Assembly (NCBI RefSeq): GCF_016859285.1 | Contig: NC_053403.1 | Location: forward strand, 2,222,448 to 2,286,447 | Length of the DNA: 64,000 bases | Reading direction: 5' to 3' | DNA from: Xiphias gladius | Taxonomy: Eukaryota; Chordata; Actinopteri; Istiophoriformes; Xiphiidae | Shown here: one piece after another, positions 21,300-35,300 of the stretch | Position numbering within the stretch: position 1 is the stretch's first letter | Layout of the letters: every line of letters starts with the position of its first letter | Notes under the pieces: generated by a model | What the model was told of the DNA's origin: nothing | The model's input: only the letters and a program-made list of their open reading frames with translations | Databases searched by the model: none | Translations under genes and position numbers: made by a program

Positions 21300-21832
21300 A
21301 TTTCCAGAAACGCTTGGACTATTTCTTGCATTGCGGTGCGTAATTACGCACGGGGCCAGGAGTTGGCGTTCGGTTATTCTGAACTGTGGAAAGACTTTGT
21401 CCCTGCTAGAGTGGGTAAATCTCATCTTCCCAAGTAGTAGATACTGGATTGGACCCTTTGCAGTGCAGATGCGCGAAAATTTAAGCTCTCATAAAAGGGG
21501 AAAAAGGAAGTTTACTCTGCTTCACTGGTTGTTTAAAAGCTGTGAAGTTGTTGATTTTTGGACTTTATCCAATCACACATATAAAGTCTGTCGTGTTTTT
21601 TTTCTTTCTGCCTGGGGAGCAGTTTTTTAGGGAGCGCGAGAATTGTGGAAATGTGACTTGTTAAATATTCCTGCCCTGAAAGCTGCGTTTTCCAGTGGCA
21701 TCGAAGCGACTAATTGACAACAGATTCGCGTGTGGCGGGTGAAGGAGCCTTGAGCTTCACGTCCAGGTTGCATAAAGGCTTCTGCCGGGCCGATGTTGAA
21801 GGTCTAACCGCCTCCCCTCGTTCCTCTCGCAG
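21300..21832 (+). promoter_or_regulatory. presumed col12a1 promoter and untranslated first exon region
   Basis: Contains CCAAT (21569-21573) shortly before TATAAA (21580-21585), a 16-bp perfect palindrome GTGCGTAATTACGCAC (21336-21351) with a TAATTA homeodomain core, and a second TATA-like CATAAAAGGGG near 21490. A pyrimidine-rich tract ending CTCTCGCAG (AG at 21831-21832) looks like a splice acceptor. The ATG-bearing exon would then begin at 21833 and an untranslated exon would lie upstream, as in human COL12A1. The exact start site is inference. Confidence 0.45.
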
Positions 21833-21868
21833 CTTCATTCATGTGCTGCTGAGCCAGAGGAGCTGAAG

Positions 21869-21947
21869 ATGAAGAGCAGGCTGTCTCTGGTGGCGGCGGC
21901 TGCCCTCCTGGCACTGCTGCTGTCCTCCTCTCAGGCCCAGAAACCAG
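21869..21947 (+). CDS. col12a1: col12a1 coding exon 1: signal peptide
   Basis: Encodes a basic start followed by a leucine/alanine core ([15 protein letters not shown]) and a QAQ cleavage region near residue 23. Ends phase 1 with donor GTAAAG. The start was chosen as the ATG opening the only frame with a signal peptide that splices in frame to VDPPSDLRF. Confidence 0.9.
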
Positions 21948-23302
21948 GTAAAGCCGCTCCTCCTCCTCTTCCTCCTCCTCCAACACATCTGACTTCACCT
22001 CCTCTCACCTCTGCCTTTTCTCCTCCTCCAATGTGTAGCTGAATATTTAGTCTGAATAAAAAAAAAATCACATAGCGAAAGCAAATGTGTGTGTTGGTGG
22101 ATTGATTTGTTTGAACTGATTTGTCTTCTCAGCCTCGGTTTAACCTTTGATTGAATGTCTTCTTTTTTCCACTCCAATAATTCCAGTTTCCATCAGGGAT
22201 TTGCAAGATTTCCCCTTGAGGAGAAAAACGGTGTCAGCGTCAAATATCTGGTTTGAATATTTCGGACAGGATTTTTTTTTTTTTTTTTTTTTTTTTTCCA
22301 GACCAGTAGCATTTTTTTTTTAAGGGGTTTGAGACATAAGTGAAAGTCGCTCACAGCAGTGATGCAGCTGAGATGTAAAAGTACAATGAAAAATGGCCTC
22401 TAGTTAGTGAGCAGGCCGCCACTATGAAGGAAACAACCGTTATATTGTGAGAAAAAGTTAATTTTTTTTTGTTGCTTTCCTCCTTGAAAGAGAAAACCTC
22501 CAGCCGTCTGATGCTCCTTTTAATGCCAGCGATTTACTTCTGTTAGTTTTCTGTCGGTAGAAAGACGGTAAACTATCTCAAAAGTTATCTTTGAGAAAAA
22601 AAATGTAATGAAAGCATGTATTTTTAGGCCCTGCTGCCTCCCATGTGAGGCTTTAGAGCTAGAAATAAATGTCCCTCTGTAGGTTAAGTAGGGCACCTTT
22701 CATCCTCAGACATGTAGTTTGATCTTTTTTACACCAGGAGGGGCCTTTGCTCAAAATCTCCCATTTACTACTGTAGCCCACATTTCTCCAGTTAAAAAAA
22801 AAAAACCCAGAAGAAATAAACTAGACGGCACATGGCCAAGTTTCCTCCTCCCTCCGTCTTCTCTCCTGATGGAACGGAAAGACAAAATATGAGTTTCACG
22901 TTATTTTCCAGAGGTTTTAGAGGTTAGGATCTGCTCCTCTGTGCCTCTGGATTTTCTCTCATAATAAAGGGGGGGGGGGATCATAGAGGGGTGAATCCTC
23001 CTCTTCTCTCCTCCCAGGAGAGTTTCCGATCCCCCCGTGACCCCCTTTAATGTCTCAGCAGGGGCCCACACACAGCATCGTAACGGGGTCGTATATATTC
23101 TACCGTGTGGAATAGTTTGACAAGTCCGGGCCGGAGTTAAGGGCTCAGACACCTTGAAGATAAAAAAGACTCCGAGGAGGAAGACCACTACTCAAAACTG
23201 TCACATTTGAGGTGAAAAAATTACAACCTAAAAGCGGTTTAGAGCAGAGCCCGCACTGAAGAAAACGTCGAAGAGAAGCTCTGAAGCCTGGATGGTGTGG
23301 TT

Positions 23303-23351
<49 letters not shown>

Positions 23352-26300
23352 TCCTCTGGATTAAGAGCTTTTTTTGGGGGGGGTAGTTTTGGGTATAATT
23401 GGCCGGTTTGGAAACAGAAGCAGCAGCCCGCGGCCCTTGAATTGACTCACCAGGTTGGTGGTTCCTCCATTTTTGACGTCCTGTAACACCTCCCGGTCAA
23501 GCCTCGACCCTGAGTCTTGGCTTTACGACAATATTTTACAATGATATTCTTCACTCCCGCACTAACAGACAAACTGGTTGGTGGTCTAGAAAAAAGAGGC
23601 TTGGACACCGTAATGTGTAAACTCTAGCTAGATGATCTGTGGTACGATTTTCGTCTCTCTTAGTAGTTTTTACCTAGATTTGTGTTACGTGTGTTGTGTT
23701 GTTACTTCAGGAGAATCCGTGCAGTTTCAGAATTAATCCCGCCTCATAACTTACCGTTACTTTCTCGTGCACATTTCTTTTTTTCCTTTTTTTTTTTTTT
23801 TCAGCCTGAGACGTTGCAGTTCATAGTCAGTACCTGAGACCCTTAGGCCACCAGGGCGCCTCTACTATACTCTTTACTACTTCAGGATTTACGTTGCGCC
23901 TTCTTCACGTTAACAGATTTTTCCTCACAACTTTGTTATTTGGCTCAGAAAGCATCAAATTCACTGGTAACATGTACGGTAGTTATATAGCCTACTTAAG
24001 CTAATCTTGCCGTTAAGCTACTTTAACTTATTTAATTACAGATCTTTGACTCACCGCCTATTCACTTTAAGCGCTTATCAAGATTAAATTCTGCAATTCT
24101 AGCGAGTCTAGCTGATAAGGCAGCATTAAAATATCGGTGCATTATAGCGAGCTAGGTTTTCAGGTAGGCGACGTTGTGTTTGCGTCAGTCTGTGATCTAG
24201 TGTTCCACCCCAACCTGAAGAATATCATTTTAAAATATTTAAAAAAAAAATAATCTCATTACCCTTGTGTACATGGAAACTTTTTGTCCGTTGCTCCAAG
24301 TTGTTAAAACAACTTTTCATGTACACCTGCATGATCCTCCATGTCAGTGATTCCGATTGGAAACTTAAATGTTTGTGCACTTTTACCCTGTTTGTTGGTT
24401 AACATCACAAAAAACCAGTGGTTCTTAAATTATGGTCCAGACCCCAAAAAGGACACCCAGAGTTTTAACTGGATGGTGAATTTTGGACAAAAGTAAAGGA
24501 AGATTCGAGACATTAAATAATATTTTTTTTAGAAGTTGGATCTGGAGCTAAAATAGTTTAAAAACCTCTGGTGCACATTTTTGGGTAACGTAAGCAGGAA
24601 AAAGATGTACACGTGTCTTAACTGACATTGTGCATTCTTTTATGAGGTTTGCAATGGAAACGATGGCAGCGATCAATCAGCTCTTTATCCATTGTATAAT
24701 CAATACTGGAGCGTTTTATCAGATTTGTGTGTTTTGATGTTTGTCAATTCAACAGCATTAGTTGGATTGAGGTCATGGACAGTCTGCTGGATGTCAGCCG
24801 GTCCATGTTGTAGTGTGTTGTTGTAGTGTGTTTTTTTTTCCTGAAGTGGCTGGTGACTTTCCAAAATTTACTAAACTCTGCATCACCAGCCGGTAAAGAT
24901 CTTTAGATACAAACCACCAAAAATGGGTTATGTGTCAGAGTGGCCCGTATGGAAGTAAAGAAGGCCAAAACAATTCAAACATTTTTTTTATAAGGAACTA
25001 CCTAATATCTAATTGTAAAACTCCCACCACTACTGAATACTTACTGTTCAAACACAAAACCACTGGGTTTGTAGCACTGAAATCTGTTACTTTTCAAACC
25101 CGTCTATCTGAACGTATGTGGTTTTTACCCCCACTTCACGCTTTCAAATTCAGACAAAAAAGTTTCCAGTATTTTAAAAAGTGGAATATTGTTGCTTTGA
25201 TTCAGCTGGTCATTTTATGGATCAATTTGACTCTGAGACTAGACTTGAATTTTTTAGATCCAAAAATGACCGGTTGACCCTGAGCAATTTAATTTCAGTT
25301 TTTTAAGATACTGGACACCTGGATTTCCTGCCTGACTTTGAGTTCAGAAAGAAACGTTTTTTCAATGCTGGTATTCACGAGTGATTACAACTAAATACCA
25401 ATTACAATTAGGTATTGGTTGCTTAATCACGTTCAAATTGGCCATTCTTTGCTTCCGTAGAACCCAGTCACAGCCAAAATTCAAGTTTTTAATCCTCCTG
25501 CCTTGTTTGTTTTTCTTCCGTAAATGTTCTAAACTGTAGGAAGGTAGTGTTGTGTTGTTTCGTTGTGTTTGTTGTCTCACTGTGTTGTTGCTTGAGTTGT
25601 TGACTGTGGCCGCTGGCCATAGGAGCTCAAACGGAAGTCATTTTTTTCTCCAAAATGGCTTCCCCCACATCTATAGTTTGGGTCGTCTTGTGTTGTTTGC
25701 TCCAAAAGTGAACTTGTCTTACTTAACCCTGTCGAATGTTGCAAAAATACTTTTATGTTCAACATTACAATACATCCACGTGCTAAAGCTGCAGTATTAA
25801 CTGTGCTGATGTTTCCTCTTCACAGTCGACCCTCCGTCAGATTTGAGGTTTAAGATTTTAAATGAGAACACAGTGCAAATGGTCTGGAGCCGACCACAGT
25901 CGAGGATACAGGGCTACAGAATACAAGTGACCTCAGACACAGGTGGGTGCTCATTAAACCTGCGAGTTCTGTCCTGCCAAGCCCATAACGTTACAAGTGT
26001 CATAAACTCTCTAACACAAGACTCGGCCTGGCAAGACTTGACACTCCCTGCAATTATCGGAAGATTTCTGCAGACGCGTTTGGCTCTGGGAGCTCTAATG
26101 ATAAACCTGACGGGGCAAAGGGAAAAAACATTATGCATGGATAAGAGTAATCGCCAGCCGGCTGTGCTGCCATTCACCAACATTGCAGTGGAAAATATCT
26201 TTCAACAGCTGAGATGGCTTTGAAAAAGACAGCTATCGGCTGCCTCTACACTCAACTCATTATAACTTAAACATCCAGGGTTCACGCTCGACTCCATTGA

Positions 26301-29300
26301 AAAGAAATTTTAAAGCTATAGCATATGATAACATTTCAGGTAACAGTGTGCTTCCCTCTTCATGGAACCATAAAAAGGCCTTTTCCTATTTCAACACGAT
26401 AATGCCCTTCCTGCACACAACCAAAAGCTGGTTGGCAAGTTCAAACTGGGCCTCGTTATGACTAGAAAACAAGGGGTTTACCAAGGCTTGATTTATGCAT
26501 CACTAGCAGCACACAGACCAGTTCTTACGTAGAGCTCAGCTCTACTTAATATTCACACCCAGTCACTGCTAGGTGCAACTGTTACATAACTGAACTAATT
26601 GCTAACTACCTCAATGACAGAGCTAAAGTTAGCTTCCATATTTTAATTCCGTAACTTCCGGGTGTAACTGTTACATGCTGTTAGATAACTGAGCCCAGCT
26701 AACTGAGCTACTAAACATTTGATTGATTTTTTTTACATTAGTTTTACTTAGCTTAAACGAACTAGCTAACTAAGCTAACTTAACGCTTGCTTGCGATTTT
26801 TAATTCAGTAAAAATGCTAGTAAGCAGCTGCTGTTAGTAGTTCACTAAAACCGGCAACTAAACGGAACTAACACATTACTTTTGCATTACAGTGACAGTT
26901 AAGTACTCCTAGCGAGACGAACTAGCTAACTGACAGAACTAACGTTTTGCTCGCATATTTTAATTAAGTAACTTCCAGGTCTAACTGTTACGTACTGTTA
27001 GATAACTGAGCCAGCTAACTGACGGAACTAACTTTAGCTTGCATGTTTTCATTCAGTAACTGCGAGTTGTAAGCGTTACCTACTGTTAGTCAACTAAACC
27101 AGCTAACTAACAGAACTAACATTTGCTTGCATATTTTAATTAAGTAACTGCCAGGTGTAACTGTCACGTACTGTTAGATACAACTGAACTAGTTAATTGG
27201 CAGAATTAGCTAGCGTAATGAATACATTAATTTACTGCCAGGTGTGACAGTTAAGTACTCGTAGCAAAATGAACGAACTAACTCACAGAACTAATAATTG
27301 CATATTTACATTCAGTAACTGCCAGGTGTAACTGGTGGTTACAGTTGGTTCTGAACTACCTAATTCACAGATCTTTTCGTTAGCTTGCACACTCACTTAA
27401 GTAAATGCCAGGTTTAAGTTTTACGTACTCTAAGGTAACTAACAAAACCTTTTAGTTTGAAGGCTAAAACTGGTAATATAAACATATGGTCAACATATCT
27501 GACCAGATACTTGATTAAAATACTGTTCAAATAAAGCCATAAACTGGGAAGACTTCAAATTCACATTTCAAAGAAACCACAATATGCTTCAAATGCAAAA
27601 TGTTGTGCCAATGGACCAAATGACCCCTTATTGTGCTTAGTAAAGCTTAACTGGATACTTCCCTCGCACTCTTGACTACATGAATATTGCTAACTGAAAT
27701 GCACATATTTCTCTATGTGTGCATATATACCTTATGTACATCAAGAAATAGATCCAACATGTAACTCCCCCTGAGACCACATTTAAGTTGCTTTTACATT
27801 TTTGTTTGTGTGCTGATGAAACAAACATGGTACAGTGAGATTTGACAAGTGTATTTTTGAACTTCGGACTGAGCCAGGCTAGCTGTTTCCCTCAACTTCC
27901 AGTCTTTATGCGAAGCCAGGCTAACCAAATCCTGACTCGAGCTTACTACATAAAGCTGAGACAGATTTATATTGATCTTCTAACCTAACTCCAAGAAAGA
28001 AAACTATTCCTTCAGTGTTTCCCTGCTTACTTAATAACATAATGAAAACTTTGGGGAGACAAGAACTTGCCAGTAAAACTAACTCAATCTCAAAACCCTT
28101 TATTTGTCTCTTTAGGAGTTTATTAAAAGACAAGTGGTTTTTGCCTTTAAACCACAAAAGTAATTCAATTTCTTTCAATTCAATTAAGTTATTTTAAAAC
28201 AAGGAAGAAAGTATTTTTAATTGTCATATTGCGTACAAGTGAAGGCATACGGTGTTATTTAATGGACTCTGTGAAAATGGGTCTTTTCACATGAATAATC
28301 CTGTAAACCTACAAAACAGGCATCGGAAATCTACACGTGAATACATTTTTTAAAATAAGTAATTAGCATGGACTTAATGGAAGATTTGAGAATATTTAAG
28401 GGTTAAAATAATTTGTTTTGATTCATGGTTATGCAGAAAGTTTTCATTAAATTCAATCATACTGTTGTGTGTTTAGACGGCTCTTCCCGTCCTCAGGTCA
28501 AGAGCTGGAATCATTTTTTTTCTGAAGCCCTGTTTTGACTTGGAGAAATTAGGTGATGCAATAGTTCCCTAATGGCTTCCCTCTGACTTTGTGCATTCTT
28601 TTAGAAGAACCAATGAAAGAATTTACTCTGCCTGCATCTGCGACTAAGACCACAATATCAGACCTGAGTCCAAATGTGGATTATGTCGTAACGATAACTG
28701 CGCATGCCGGGTCGGAGGAGAGTCTGCCCATCTCCGGCCAGATCACAGGTAAGTCACCATGTCCCCAAGTGTGTATGTGTGCGTCCACGTGGGTTTGGGT
28801 GTGCAAATTAGGTCCTGACATCCAACCAAATCCTAGTAAGGTTTGTCTGCAGCTGCTAAATATTGGCAGGAAGTCACCGCGATGATGATCTACTTCGGTC
28901 TACGAACCAAGCTGGTTGGTAAAACACCTAAAGGCCACCATACAGTGAGTGGACAAAATAAGACGAACACCTGCCAACGTAATACAGTCCAAATAAAACA
29001 ACATCTCCTGGGACAGTCTCAGCATAGAGATGTGTTTCTTCTATTTTGTCCACCCTTTGCACTTTTTGGTTTTTACGATTTTGGTTTTAAGTTGCAACTC
29101 AGGATGAGTACTTTTCAAGTAAATGCATTTAAGATGAGAAAACAGTTTCACCACGGTTCAGAGTTAGTAGTCATTTTTTGCTTGTCTGGAGCTTTTGATC
29201 ATATCACATAATCTTCATCAACAGATGGAATTGTAGATATCTTCAAATTTCCACTCCTTTTTTTTTTTTTTTTTAGCTCTTTAAGCACTTTTCATCTGCT

Positions 29301-32300
29301 TTAGAAGGAAACAACAGTCGACTAAACGGTTTTACCACAAGCTCCACTGTAAAATGGGTTAACCCAGTTTTCTAGCTATGCAAAAGTTTGAAAGCTGTAG
29401 ACTGAAAAGTATTTAAAGTGCTGAAAAAAAAATCTGAATTCATGACAACTGGGTAAACTCCATCTGCTTCTGTAAAAGCTCCAGAAAAGTCACTGAATGG
29501 TCCAAGGAATGAGATTGTTTTCTCAAAAGCAGTTTTCAAGGTGAACATCAGTATTTGAAGCTGCCGGTGAATTTTTTAATGAAGACAAAATAAAATGGAG
29601 AGTCAGACAGTAAGTTAGGGACAGTACTTTATTGTCCACACTGCGGAAAATAATCCTTGACTTCATCATTGAAATTCAAAAGCAAAAACAAGACAGTTGA
29701 AAACACATGAGGAACAAGACACCAGCATAATGACTTTAAAAAGTATTTTTTCAAAATGAAGATCTTTTATTAGTGGCTCCCAAACCCTTCAGGCCAGGAC
29801 CTCCCAAGAAGTTTCAAGATAAACAGGATGGGTCACAAGATAATTAAAGTCATAAGAGAAGCAAAACTGTTACACAGAGTTAGATTGATTTTTTTTTTTT
29901 TAAACTTTTTTCAAATATTTGCATTTTTTTTGGAGAAATATTGGATATTTTTCACCTCTTTGGGAAAACTTAAAAAACTTTCCAAAATAAGAACAATCAC
30001 TTTGGTTCAACTGTTCACAATTCATGTCTACGCTTAGGTCTGTGATGAATGGTCACAAGTAGACATGGCTTCATTTGAAAGGGCCAGGAGCCCAAAACTT
30101 GGGAGCCACTGATTTAGTCTATGAGAGAGGCACCAAGAGGCAATGCATTCAGTCTTCCAACTGCAGATAGCATAAGGTAAGATGAGACAACTGCAGTTGG
30201 AGCAGGTTGAAAGATAGATAAGTCCGGCGAAATTTAAAGTCTCATTTGACATTACATATGGATCACTAGATGAGTCGTGTCCCAGGTTTCCAGCAGTGAG
30301 CGAGATCTTCACGGATGTCATGGTGGCAGTTTGATGGGTACGCCTGCTTGGCACTGCCACATACACTGACGGTCTGAGAAACCCTCTGAGCTCCGGACCT
30401 TCCCCTCGAAATCTGGCTGAAACCATGACATCAACCCGTTTTGGGAGCTCGTTTTGCACGTTCGTGGTATCTGTGAGGTGGATATATGCTGTTCAACAAA
30501 CCCTCCGATGAGAGAATAAATCTCTTGCATAGAAACAAAAGACGAGTTTTGTTCCAATTTGAGAAATCTGCTATTTGTTTAAGAAAAACAGCTCAGTTGC
30601 TGACAGAAAATGGTTCCTTACATGACCTTGTATGAGGATTTAGGGTTTTTTGAGGAAGCTTTCAACAGCCTATCTGAATTGTCTGTAACTTTTATAATTA
30701 CATGGTTGTTTTATTGTGTTTCAGTTGAGTCAGGTGCCAGAGCACCACCCAGGAGGCCCGACCCTTCAGATTCAGTCAGTAAGTCCTTTTGCTCATTAAT
30801 TTTGAACCCAAATTTGACGGGGGGTTTTACTTCCTTCCCGTTCAACCCGCTGCTGTACCTCCTCGACTTTTCCACTTTTGTTCTCGAGTTTTCTCCTTCA
30901 CTCCTGGGCGGCGTCCATCAGCCTGAGCTCAGCTGCAAAGGGAGGCTCTTACCACACAACACCCCATTGTATAGCAATGATCAAAATTAGGCCCCCGTAA
31001 ATCTCTTAAGTATTCGGTCATCGGTTTCGTCCCCTGCCGGCCAATTGTGCCAATGTGAAGGAAGCTGCACATGCTCACTGCGGGGGTTGTAGGTAGGGCG
31101 GGAGGCCGCCGTTGTAGCTCGGGGAGCGAGCTGAGAGGAGCCCAGCCCTGAAGTGCTGAGAGAAGTGGAAACCATTACAGATGCTGATTTACAAGAGCAT
31201 TGCTGCTGCCGCCCTGGCCCTGTTCTGCAGATGATGACGAGCTCGTGCTGATTTTTCCTTCTTTTCATGAGAGGAAAGTCACGAGGTAACTCCCAGAGGG
31301 CAGGGCAGAGCAGAGAGCCCTCTACTTCTACCTATAACAGAACAGTTTGATTTAACAACCAGTGTGACCGAACAGTTGTCTAAGGCTTCCTAAACAACCA
31401 AAAATAATTATTAATGAGCTTTAAACACACTCAGTTGATTTGGGAAAACCGGTCAAACATTCATCTCGAGTAATACAGAGCTTTTATCAAATAAAATATA
31501 ATCACCATTGAGCATGTAAAGTACATTTCCAAGAACGAGGCCAGAACCTCAGTTCTGCAAACCCATCGATTCCTTCTCGTGACGATATCTTTGACATGCA
31601 TTACCATTGTTTTTGTTAATTGATTATTCCTACAATATGTGTGTGGCATTTACATTATTGTTAATATGATTAAGTTTAGGCAACTAAAAGTGCCATACAT
31701 TCTCATACCAGATCACCAGTTTCATCCTCTGGGGGACATGAATGTCTGTACCAAATTTCATGGCAATCAGTCTGGTGGTCTGAACGAAAAGTGGTCGACC
31801 ATCGACAGACATTGCCATCCGTAGAATAAAAAAACACACTTACCAAGCAGAGTAAACTAGAAATGAATACGTGTCTCTGTTCTTTCTTCAGCTGAGATGA
31901 AAAAAAGCCCAGTCCTCTCTTTGAGAATTTACTGTACTTGGTTACAGTTATCAAAAAGAAAGACCTAAAAAACCTAATATTGCTGGAACAAAACAACTGA
32001 ACCCCACTTTTTTTTTGTCATAGTGCAAACTTTAAAATTTGATTTTATGTGATTTCAAGTGAGTTATTCATGCGTTCATGATCTTTGACTATTATTTTAT
32101 ACTTCAGAGATAGGTATTTTTTTGGAAATCTAAATTTCAGGAGCGCCCTCTTGTATTACAGTATGTTCATTTTCCCCATTCTTCTTCTCTCTCTCTACTC
32201 TCTCTGAAACCTTTTTCCCAGAATGCTCTGTGAGTGCCATCAGCGACTTGGTGTTTTTGGTGGATGGCTCCTGGAGCGTGGACAGGCCGAACTTCAAATA

Positions 32301-35300
32301 CATCCGCAACTTTATCTCAGTGGCGGCTGGAGCCTTTCAGATCAGCGAGGACAAAACCCGCGTGGGGGTGGTGCAGTACAGCAACGATGCCAGAACTGAG
32401 TTCAACCTAAATGAACACCTGACGCGTCCGGTGCTGCTGCGGGCCATCGGCTCACTGCCATACAAGGGAGGAGACAGCATGACAGGTATGCTGTTGATGT
32501 CATTTAAATTTTGCTTTACACTGTTATTATTTCTTCGCTTCAGTTTAGTTGACTTTTCTTTCAGTGGGTTCAGTGTCATAATTATTTGTTTTTTAAAATG
32601 GAGAATTTTCTTTTAATGTTTTCAATAACTTAAATGTAACATAACGAAAAACAAACAACAAAAATGATTAAATAGACATGTACGACCAAATGGGGAGGCT
32701 ACTTATGTAGAAAAATAACGATGAATATACAATTTCATTCCGAAAATACGCATGTAATCCAAAGTAAACCTCAAGGAAAATTTGATTAAGTGAGGCAGGT
32801 CGTAGAAGAGATTTTAAATTGGTCCAGAGCTGCTTTTTGTGGTGCGACGAGCCTCTTGACCAATTAGTGATAATGAAATTGGTTCTAGTTTGAGACGAAA
32901 ACTGAAAAAATGAGTGCAATTTTCCTAAATCAAAATATTGCTATTTTTCTCATTATTATTATTATTTTGCATCAAGTGAAGATCTAAGGTTATTTCACTT
33001 ATTTTTTTTCATCCCCATATAAATATCTGAATTACACTGTCAAACTGATGTTTGAAAAAACGTGACGTTTCACAAACCTCTCCTGTCAGAATGAAGAAAA
33101 CCATCAACAGATAGTTAATCTCAGCTGAGTAAAACCTGTCTGTCTTTTTGCTCCAGGCAATGCCCTCAACTACATCCTGAAAAACACTTTCACGGAGGCG
33201 GCTGGCGCCAGGAAGGGTTTTCCCAAAGTGCTGGTGATCATCACAAATGGCAAATCTGAGGATTCAGTGGAGAGTTACGCCAAGCAGCTCAGGAGAAGGG
33301 GGGTGGAGATCTTTGTCCTCGGTATGTAGCCAGAACAAGTTTATTACATTCCACATCTTACATTTTCCATCCGTATTTAATGCTTTTGACTGTCTCCGTA
33401 ACAAAAGCAACCTGTGATGACATAATAATGGAACATGGTCAAATTCCCACTTCATGAACATTGCGAACGAGTGATAGCAAGTTTTATGTATGTTAATGCT
33501 CAGGCTTCGCTGTCAGACTTTCCACAAACCGGGGATGGAGAAACAGAAGTGGGCTGTTGCTATGGTGTTGAAGAGGGCTGTTGGTTAAATAAAAATAACA
33601 GCTCATCTTTTACAGTAGGTGAAAATGGGTCAATGATAGAAGCCGGCTTTGCGAGACATAAAACATGTTCCAAGGTTTTGCAGGAGAAGCTGGTAACATG
33701 GACAAGTAGCACTGTAAATAACCACCCCCACCACCACCACCACCACAAAAATAAACATACCTCGAGAGCTTGGCTTCCTTTCAGCTGAAGTTAAAGCTAC
33801 ATGTGGACTAAAGTTGGAGTCGTGACGGAGTTGAGAGGGAAACACTGTGGACTTGGTGCAAGACAAATATTTTATGTATAGGTAATGGATGGATTTTCGG
33901 GAACACCCATCAACATCCAAAAGTAAAAGAATTCATTATGAAGGCAAAATGAGCTCCGTCAGTGTCACATTATAATACGTTATATTATTGGATAATTATT
34001 AGTGATGCATTAACATGGAAGCAGCATTTTAATGTTCTAGCAGAGAAGCTAAATCTACATATTTAATATACCGTGGTGGTTTCATTTACTGTACAACAAT
34101 GCATCATATTTTAAATGCTCATTATACGGATTTAAAACCCTAAGCTGCAAAGTAACTAGTGACTGTAGCTGTTGCAGAAATGTAGTGTCGTATAAAAGTG
34201 CAACTTTTCTCTGAAATGTAGTAGAGTAGAAGTATAAAGTAGAAGAAAATGGAAACACTCAAGTAAAGTACAAGTAACTTAGAACTGTAGTGTAGTACAG
34301 TATTTTGATAAATGTAATTAGTTACTTTACACCACTGTCAATACTACAGTGGAAACATACTCAGTAACAAGTAAAAACTACTGCAGTTAAACTTCAAACA
34401 AGTGTCAGCACTGAAATCTAAACAAAGAAAAAAAGCATAGGAGGAACTCAGGGAAGAGGGAAGGAAACAAAGAAAGAAAGAAAAGAAGGCAGGAAGTAAG
34501 AAGAAGGAGAAAGAACAATATCAGCAATACTTTATGATCTTATGTCTTGAACCAATCTCACAGAGAAATTTGAATCTGCAAAGTAACCTGTGACTCTATC
34601 TGTCATATAAATGTAGTCTTGTAAAAAGCACAGTATTTCCCGCTCAAATGTACAAGCAGAAACGTAGAAAATCTCAAAAAATGGAAATACTCGAGTAAGG
34701 ACCTAGTTATTTACCACCTCTGTCGATCAGAGAGTTCACAGAGCAACACTTAAACTTAAAGTTAAACTTTGAACAAACTACATTCTGTGACGTGTTACTG
34801 CTCTTCCATTAGTGTCAAAGTGTTCCAGAAGAACAGAAGATTGTAAAACTCACCAGTCCTAAAATGGAGTCCAACCAGTTTCATATTTATTGCCAATGTA
34901 GAGTAAAAAAGTCGAAGCTTTTTTTTGTTGTCGATTGGTGGTAAATCCAGCTGGAGAACTGTTAATACCCTAAAGTGGAAAACAAACGTTTCATTTCACA
35001 TCTTTATAGACTGCTCATTTCATCCAGTATTTACAGACTTACAAGCACAAATACAGCCGGTACGTCTGACCCATAATCCACACACGATGCCACTGACTTT
35101 ACGAGGGCGGGTATGAATTCAGTGGTGTCTTCTCAGCTCAGAATGAGAAAACGCCCGTACATTTGGCAGGCAATGACAATCACAACAGTCGTACAGAACA
35201 TTTTCCCTGTTTCAATAGAGTATCATATACTCTGCATTTACCGCGACTTTAATGATTTACTTTTCTGGATCCGTTTTAGGCATCCAACAGGCCGACGAAG

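Larger units (their letters stand above)
16900..21300. other. intergenic region between cox7a2 and col12a1
   Basis: About 4.4 kb without a supported gene. It contains two recognisable interspersed repeats (17290-17680 and 18062-18330), a degenerate G-rich tandem-like region (about 19600-20430) and a GT-rich stretch (20795-20838). Open frames here are short and on both strands, and none resembles a known family. Confidence 0.6.
21948..25825. other. col12a1 intron 1 (3.9 kb)
   Basis: No coding exon was seen. It contains a T-run (22272-22297), a GT microsatellite (23304-23350) and otherwise AT-rich unique-looking sequence. Confidence 0.6.
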
